Source: Erythrobacter sp. CCH5-A1 (GTDB lineage: Bacteria > Pseudomonadota > Alphaproteobacteria > Sphingomonadales > Sphingomonadaceae). From it: 17,956 nucleotides of DNA. The stretch covers positions 1 through 17,956 of the forward strand of contig NZ_LSKQ01000018.1 of assembly GCF_001557115.1 (NCBI RefSeq). Reading direction: 5' to 3'. Shown in pieces: positions 14,320 through 17,956 of the stretch. The notes below the pieces were generated by a model, which saw only the letters and a program-made list of their open reading frames with translations, ran no database searches and was not told the DNA's origin. Made by a program: the position numbers and the translations under genes. How positions within the stretch are numbered: the first letter of the stretch is position 1; every line of letters starts with the position of its first letter.

Positions 14320-14724
14320 ATGGCGATACCTTCAGGCTTCGAACCCGCCGGCTTCACTCCGGGCTTTCTCGACCAAGGCGGCCCCTATTATCTCGGGGGC
14401 GCGGTGGAGGGCGTCAGGATGGTGGGTCTGCTGATCTGCCCGCACCACATCAACTACAAGGACGCGGCGCATGGCGGGGTGATCTCGACCTTTGCGGACG
14501 TGGCGCTTTCGCACGCCGTGTATGATGCCGAGAGGCCGAGGCTTGCGCCTTCGACGGTGACGCTGACAGTCAACTACCTCGCCGGCGCGAAGCTGGGCGA
14601 CTGGCTGGAAGCGCGCGTGCGGATCGACCGGCTGGGCGGGCGGACGGCCTACACTTCGGGCGGCATCTGGCGCGGCGCGGAGCAGATCGCGACGATGAGC
14701 GGGGTGTTTGCTTTCAGGCGATGA
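14320..14724 (+). CDS. PaaI-family hotdog-fold thioesterase
   Basis: This is a 134-residue single hotdog domain. The signature HGGVISTFADVALSHAV starts at His51, with the acidic Asp60 in the PaaI catalytic position; PSTVTLTVNYLAGAKLGDWL at 77-96 is the characteristic strand after the helix. It should hydrolyse an acyl-CoA, releasing CoA when intermediates stall, as PaaI does in phenylacetate degradation. The start ATG at 14320 has AGGG 7 bases before it. It is a single-gene unit, divergent from the acyl-CoA synthetase and sharing its control region, which fits paired CoA addition and removal. It is convergent with the SnoaL-like gene, across a palindromic element. Confidence 0.88.
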   Translation: MAIPSGFEPAGFTPGFLDQGGPYYLGGAVEGVRMVGLLICPHHINYKDAAHGGVISTFADVALSHAVYDAERPRLAPSTVTLTVNYLAGAKLGDWLEARVRIDRLGGRTAYTSGGIWRGAEQIATMSGVFAFRR

Positions 14725-14726
14725 TG

Positions 14727-14753
14727 TCCCCCTCCTGCAGGCGGGAGGGGGGA
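14727..14753. repeat. C/G-rich hairpin between convergent genes
   Basis: CCCCCTCC at 14728-14735 pairs with GGAGGGGG at 14744-14751 across an 8-base loop. The element fills almost the whole 29-base gap between the PaaI-type gene and the convergent SnoaL-like gene. The sequence resembles one half of the larger C/G-rich element at 17401-17492 (CCCTCCCGCAAGCGGGAGGG), so it may be a degraded copy. Confidence 0.6.
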
Positions 14754-15293
14754 TCAGCCCAGCCACGCCGTGATCGCTGCCGTCGAGGGATCGCGCTCGT
14801 CGTGATAGCCCGCCGCGCCCTCCGGCGTGTCGGAGAGGTCGACGCCCTCCACCACCCGGAACTCGCGCCAGTCATAGAGGCCCGTGCGCTGGGCGAGGCG
14901 CCATTCTCCGCCCCGCTTCTCGAACCGGTCGACATAGCGCCCGGCGACGATCGCGGAGTAGACCACGCCCTTGTCGGGAAACACGGCCGCCAGCGGATAG
15001 CCGGGGGGAATGGTGTGCATCGCGGTCATGTAGGTTTCGGTGTGGCACAGGTCGCCGCCCTCGAACCCGAACACCGTCTGGCCAAGCTGGTGCTGGGTCG
15101 CAAGGCACGGGTCGATCACCGCGCGGGCCTGCTCCACGAACCCGCGCCAGTCACCCTCGATCGTGCCGAAGCGGAAGGTCGCGTCCGGGTGGAACAGGCG
15201 CTCCATCATCTCCCACCGCCGCCGGTCGATGGCGTGGGCATAGGCGGCGAGGATGTCGCGGATCGCCTCGCGGTCTTCCAGAGTGCCGGTCAT
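14754..15293 (-). CDS. SnoaL-like (NTF2-fold) protein
   Basis: This 179-residue SnoaL_4-type protein has LEDREAIRDILAAYAHAIDR at 5-24, with Tyr18 and Asp23 in the usual positions, then WEMMERLFHPDATFRFG and a C-terminal GEWRLAQRTGLYDWREF. It is the fourth NTF2-fold protein in the window and the second-longest of the set after none but the one at 10003 by a few residues. Possible activities are dehydration or isomerisation of a hydroxylated ring compound. Its start (ATG at 15293) overlaps the stop of the MDR gene by four bases (ATGA), so it is translated with that reductase and may act on the same intermediate. GGAG lies 11 bases upstream. Confidence 0.84.
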   Translation of the reverse strand: MTGTLEDREAIRDILAAYAHAIDRRRWEMMERLFHPDATFRFGTIEGDWRGFVEQARAVIDPCLATQHQLGQTVFGFEGGDLCHTETYMTAMHTIPPGYPLAAVFPDKGVVYSAIVAGRYVDRFEKRGGEWRLAQRTGLYDWREFRVVEGVDLSDTPEGAAGYHDERDPSTAAITAWLG

Positions 15294-16294
15294 GCTGCGT
15301 CTAGCTCCACGATCACCTTGCCGATATTGACACCGGTGAAGAGTTTGGCATAGGCGGTGAGGGTGTTCTCGAGGCCGGTGGTGACGTCATAGGGCATCAC
15401 CAGATCGCCGCCTTCCGTCCATTCGCGCAGGCGGTGGGTGAGCGCGGGGCCTTCGTGCATGAAGTCGGGCGAGAAGAAGCCCTCGATCCTGAGGCGCCGC
15501 ATCAGCACCTGGTCGAATTCGCGCGGGGCGGTTCTTGCGCTTCCGCCATAGTCCGCGAGCAATCCGCACACCGCGATGCGGCCATAGTGGTTCATGCGGG
15601 TGAGCACCTGGTCGAGCAGCGGCCCGCCGACATTGTCGAAATAGACGTCGAACCCGCCTGCCACATCGAGCTGCGCACCGAGGGCGCCGGACTTGTAATC
15701 GACCACGCCGGTGACGCCGATTTCGTGCTTGAGGTATCGCCATTTGCGATCCCCGCCCACGATCCCCCACGCCTCGCAGCCGAGCAGCTTCGCGATCTGC
15801 ACCGCGAGGATCCCCGTCGCCCCCGCCGCGGCCGAGACCAGCACCCGCTCGCCGGGCTTCGCCGCGCCGGTCTGCTCGATGCCCCACAGCGCCGTCCACC
15901 CGTTCATGCCGAGCGGGCCGAACCACGCGCGCCGGTCGGCGACGGCGGGGTCGAGCAGCAGCGCGCCTGACATCACTGCATCGACCGTGCTGATGTCGGC
16001 CCACTGCCCGAAGGCGCGGACGAGATCGCCGATGCCGAAGCCTTCCGCGCGGCTTTCGATCACCTCGCCCAGCACCAACCCGGTCATCGGGCCGCCGACG
16101 GGGAGCGGCGGCTGGTAGCCGTCCTCTCGGTCGGTGAGCCACATCCGGGTGCCCGCGTCCATCGACAGGTGGGTGTTGCGGATGCGGATCTGGCCGTCCG
16201 CCAGCGGGGCGAAGTCCTCCTCCACCAGTTCCAGCGCGGCGGCGAAATGGCTGCCCTCGGGGCGGCGCGCGATGCGCCAGATGCGGTTGTCCAT
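15290..16294 (-). CDS. MDR-family NADP-dependent oxidoreductase (enone reductase type)
   Basis: This 334-residue protein is a zinc-free medium-chain dehydrogenase/reductase of the CurA / leukotriene B4 12-hydroxydehydrogenase type, which reduces alpha,beta-unsaturated ketones with NADPH. The N-terminal DNRIWRIARRPEG is typical of this branch, and the cofactor-binding loop AAAGATG is at 155-161 with the following IAKLLGCEAWGIVGG. YFDNVGG at 218-224 is another family mark. No zinc-binding cysteines are found in the catalytic positions. The ATG at 16294 is set by this conserved N-terminus; the frame runs open to 16450 and no clear ribosome-binding site precedes the ATG. Its stop overlaps the start of the SnoaL-like gene. 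It could reduce the double bond made by the KstD-like enzyme or by dehydration. Confidence 0.88.
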   Translation of the reverse strand: MDNRIWRIARRPEGSHFAAALELVEEDFAPLADGQIRIRNTHLSMDAGTRMWLTDREDGYQPPLPVGGPMTGLVLGEVIESRAEGFGIGDLVRAFGQWADISTVDAVMSGALLLDPAVADRRAWFGPLGMNGWTALWGIEQTGAAKPGERVLVSAAAGATGILAVQIAKLLGCEAWGIVGGDRKWRYLKHEIGVTGVVDYKSGALGAQLDVAGGFDVYFDNVGGPLLDQVLTRMNHYGRIAVCGLLADYGGSARTAPREFDQVLMRRLRIEGFFSPDFMHEGPALTHRLREWTEGGDLVMPYDVTTGLENTLTAYAKLFTGVNIGKVIVELDAA

Positions 16295-16443
16295 GGGCAC
16301 GGCTTGTCCGGCGGCCGCGCCGCTACGGCAACCTCGCCTTTTCGCTAGGGCCGTGCGCGCCCCGGCTATCACTTTGGCGCGGTGCGAGGGCGCGAGGCGC
16401 TTCCTAGTCTCGCCGCCACAAGAACGAGAGGGAGAGAGGGAAT
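16295..16443. promoter_or_regulatory. Divergent control region between MDR and NmrA-like genes
   Basis: This 149-base region has a strong minus-strand copy of the shared motif, CCTAGCGAAAA-N7-TTGCCG, at 16326-16349, 31 bp from the MDR start. A possible second, partial site (CGGCTATCACTTTGGCGCGG) is at 16363-16382, 61 bp before the NmrA-like gene. GGGAGAGAGGGA just before 16444 is the ribosome-binding site of the plus-strand gene. Confidence 0.5.
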
Positions 16444-17391
16444 ATGGCACTCATCACGGTGATCGGCGCGAGCGGGCGGCAAGGCCTTGCCCAGGTGCGC
16501 CAGGCGCTCGCCGCCGGATACGACGTGCGCGCGATCTCGCGCCGCCCCGATGCGCTGGAGGGCGCGCCGGTCGAGGGGATCGAGCGGGTCGAGATCCGGC
16601 CGATGGACCTCTACGACACCTCCACCTTCGCCGCCGCGCTCGAAGGCAGCGACTACATCTTCTACACCCACCCCCTCCAGGCCCGCGCCGACCGCGCCTA
16701 TCTGGTTGGCGAGGTCGGCAAGGTCGCCGCGCATCTGGGGGTCAAGCGGGTGGTGTGGAACACCTCGAGCTGGATCCCCGACAAGCCGGGCGACCCCTTC
16801 ACCTATGGCGGCAACACCCAAGGCATCAACGCCCTGTGGCGCAGCGGCGCGCCGGGGACGGTGTTCGGCTCGGTGCTGTTCATGGACAACCTGCTGACCA
16901 ACTGGGCGCGGCCCTTCATCGTCAACGAGGGGCGCTATGTGTACCCGCACAACCCCGCGCTGGAAGCCAACTGGATCAGCCTCGACGACGTCGCGCGCTT
17001 CATGCTCGCGAGCCTCGAGCGGCCCGACATGGAAGGCGCCTGGCTCAACATCGGCGGGCCCGAGCGGCTGGTCGGCAAGCAGGTGACCCGGTGCCTCTCC
17101 GAAGCGCTCGGCAAGGAGATCACATACGATCCCTGCACCCCCGCCGAGTTCGGCCGCTACCTCGTCGAGGCCGCCGGGGATTCGATGCCCGAGGCGATGC
17201 GCGCCGAATTCGCCAAGGGGATCGAGGACTTCTACGAATACAACAACACCGCGCCCACCAAGCCCTTCGCGGTCGACATGGAACACGTCTACGAACGCTT
17301 CCCCGAACTGGAGGGCAAGCTCGAGACGATGGGCGAATGGACCAAGCGGCAGGACTGGGGCGAGAGCAATTATCGGCCGGCGTTCGGGTGA
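16444..17391 (+). CDS. NmrA-like NAD(P)-binding protein (atypical SDR)
   Basis: This is a 315-residue atypical SDR of the NmrA/HSCARG type. The Rossmann loop GASGRQG is at 8-14, followed by a helix and AISRRPDALEG, where the Arg residues are positioned for the NADP 2'-phosphate. VKRVVWNTSSWIPD holds the strand and Ser region, and the usual YxxxK pair of active SDRs is not evident: the corresponding region reads FTYGGNTQG. It may therefore be a redox sensor, a non-dehydrogenase enzyme, or an isoflavone-reductase-like enzyme. The ATG at 16444 follows GGGAGAGAGGGAAT. It is the last gene of the window, a single-gene unit divergent from the MDR gene. Confidence 0.83.
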   Translation: MALITVIGASGRQGLAQVRQALAAGYDVRAISRRPDALEGAPVEGIERVEIRPMDLYDTSTFAAALEGSDYIFYTHPLQARADRAYLVGEVGKVAAHLGVKRVVWNTSSWIPDKPGDPFTYGGNTQGINALWRSGAPGTVFGSVLFMDNLLTNWARPFIVNEGRYVYPHNPALEANWISLDDVARFMLASLERPDMEGAWLNIGGPERLVGKQVTRCLSEALGKEITYDPCTPAEFGRYLVEAAGDSMPEAMRAEFAKGIEDFYEYNNTAPTKPFAVDMEHVYERFPELEGKLETMGEWTKRQDWGESNYRPAFG

Positions 17392-17400
17392 TCTGACCTG

Positions 17401-17492
17401 GGCCCACCCCTAACCCCTCCCGCAAGCGGGAGGGGGACTGGTTGGCGCGATCAACTCCCCTCCCGCTTGCGGGAGGGGCTGGGGGTGGGCCT
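17401..17492. repeat. Composite C/G-rich inverted repeat
   Basis: The two arms, 17401-17436 and 17455-17492, are inverted copies of each other: GGCCCACCCCTAACCCC / GGGGCTGGGGGTGGGCC on the outside. Each arm also contains its own hairpin, CCCCTCCCGC / GCGGGAGGGG around two bases. The element can fold as two small hairpins or one large stem. It directly follows the NmrA-like gene and may act as a terminator or be a mobile REP-type element. Confidence 0.8.
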
Positions 17493-17533
17493 GTCCCGAT
17501 CCCGCTCCTGAGCCGTGACGGAAGCCCTGCAAA

Positions 17534-17568
17534 GCGGACAAAGCGGACACCCTGTCCGCTTTGTCCGC
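17534..17568. repeat. Perfect 16-bp hairpin built from a GCGGACA repeat
   Basis: GCGGACAAAGCGGACA at 17534-17549 pairs perfectly with TGTCCGCTTTGTCCGC at 17553-17568 across a 3-base loop (CCC). Each arm contains GCGGACA twice. Further GCGGAC occurrences lie at about 17616 and 17887. The exact match of both arms implies recent origin or active maintenance. It could be a strong RNA hairpin, a protein-binding site or a mobile palindrome. Confidence 0.85.
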
Positions 17569-17757
17569 CTCCGATTTCACCAATAAATACAGATATTCAC
17601 ACCAGCTTTCGACAAGCGGACGGACAGGGGGCGCGGCCTTGTTTGGCGCCGCGAATATTCAACGGCCTCGCAGGCCGGACAGAACAATGGGAAAGAGCCG
17701 GGGCGGAGTGTAGCGGCTCGCGGGTGTGTAGGAAAAAGGTGCGCCACACCCCTTGCT

Positions 17758-17847
17758 CGTCACCCCGTGCTTGACACGGGGCTTGGCTGCTTTCCCTTCG
17801 GCGGGCGAGGAAGAAAAGCCTAACCCCGGATCAAGTCGGGGGCGACG
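17758..17847. repeat. Palindromic repeat, CTTGAC family, copy 2
   Basis: The left arm 17758-17788 reads CGTCACCCCGTGCTTGACAC, GGGGCTTGGCT. The right arm 17815-17847 reads AAGCCTAACCCCGGATCAAG, TCGGGGGCGACG. The inverted arms are about 70 percent matched and share the CTTGA core with the copy at 2261-2335. The central 26 bases differ. No gene flanks it on the right within the window. Confidence 0.65.
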
Positions 17848-17911
17848 ATTAAGGGGATGGCGGCTTCAGCCTCGCTTCGGCCAAAAGCGGACCTTCTGCA
17901 AACGTTTAGAG

Positions 17912-17937
17912 TTTCGGACGCCGATAGGCGTCGGAAA
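17912..17937. repeat. Hairpin near the right edge
   Basis: TTTC-g-GACGCC pairs with GGCGTC-g-GAAA around a GATA loop, giving a 10-bp stem with one G/G mismatch. No T run follows. It may be a terminator or leader element of something beyond the window; nothing in the sequence decides. Confidence 0.4.
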
Positions 17938-17956
17938 GTCGACGGTGCCCGAACCC

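Larger units (their letters stand above)
17392..17956. other. 565-base region without a convincing gene
   Basis: The region holds several palindromes, listed separately, and no gene that I can support. The longest open frame (17442-17774) runs through the repeats, has no family resemblance and no ribosome-binding site. An AAACGTTT palindrome at 17900-17907 and a hairpin at 17912-17937 are near the right edge. The start of another gene outside the window, or an intergenic boundary of the cluster, are both possible. Confidence 0.6.

Noticed and set aside
12780..14525. Long plus-strand frame opposite the acyl-CoA synthetase
   Set aside because: It mirrors a gene with all adenylation motifs, lacks any recognisable domain and is rich in residues produced by antisense reading of GC-rich codons.
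17442..17774. 110-codon plus-strand frame in the tail
   Set aside because: It crosses the C/G-rich repeat and the 16-bp hairpin, has low-complexity sequence and no family resemblance.
17401..17956. Possible CRISPR array or insertion sequence
   Set aside because: The repeats are inverted and single, with no regular spacing, no direct-repeat array, no transposase frame and no target duplication that I could see.

Overview
The window is GC-rich, densely packed DNA that reads as an alphaproteobacterium, most likely a sphingomonad (Sphingomonadales, perhaps Erythrobacteraceae). This is inferred from base composition, from the oxygenase, SnoaL-like and carboxymuconolactone-decarboxylase-like gene content, and from the palindromic dispersed repeats. 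It holds 21 protein genes that I can support. No tRNA, rRNA, CRISPR array, transposase or phage gene was seen.

Left edge: mobA (molybdenum cofactor guanylyltransferase) ends a minus-strand unit with an ABM-domain protein and a SnoaL-like protein. From there to 17.4 kb nearly every gene looks catabolic. In order these are: an SDR (+), a second SDR (-), a KstD-like flavin dehydrogenase (+), a coupled minus operon of AhpD-like protein, cytochrome P450 and Rieske oxygenase, a coupled plus operon of second P450, ABM protein and SnoaL-like protein, a SnoaL/LEH-like protein (-), an AhpD-like protein with a coupled cysteine-less relative (+), acyl-CoA synthetase with a VOC protein (-), a PaaI-type thioesterase (+), an enone-reductase-type MDR with a SnoaL-like protein (-), and an NmrA-like protein (+). 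The last 565 bases hold no convincing gene, only palindromes.

Genes on the same strand always overlap or lie within 5 bp of each other, so the 21 genes form 12 tightly coupled units that change strand each time. This gives six divergent control regions and five convergent junctions. All five convergent junctions carry a palindromic element, drawn from three unrelated families. Several divergent regions share a gapped motif, CCTwsCsAAAA-N7-TTGyCG, which could be the operator of a common regulon.

Taken together the genes suggest aerobic breakdown of a cyclic, probably alicyclic, steroid- or terpenoid-like compound: hydroxylation by two P450s and a Rieske enzyme, alcohol/ketone interconversion by SDRs, ring desaturation by the KstD-like enzyme, enone reduction by the MDR, CoA activation by the synthetase and release by the thioesterase. 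The substrate is inference. Redox partners, regulators and transporters are all missing from the window, so they must be encoded elsewhere.
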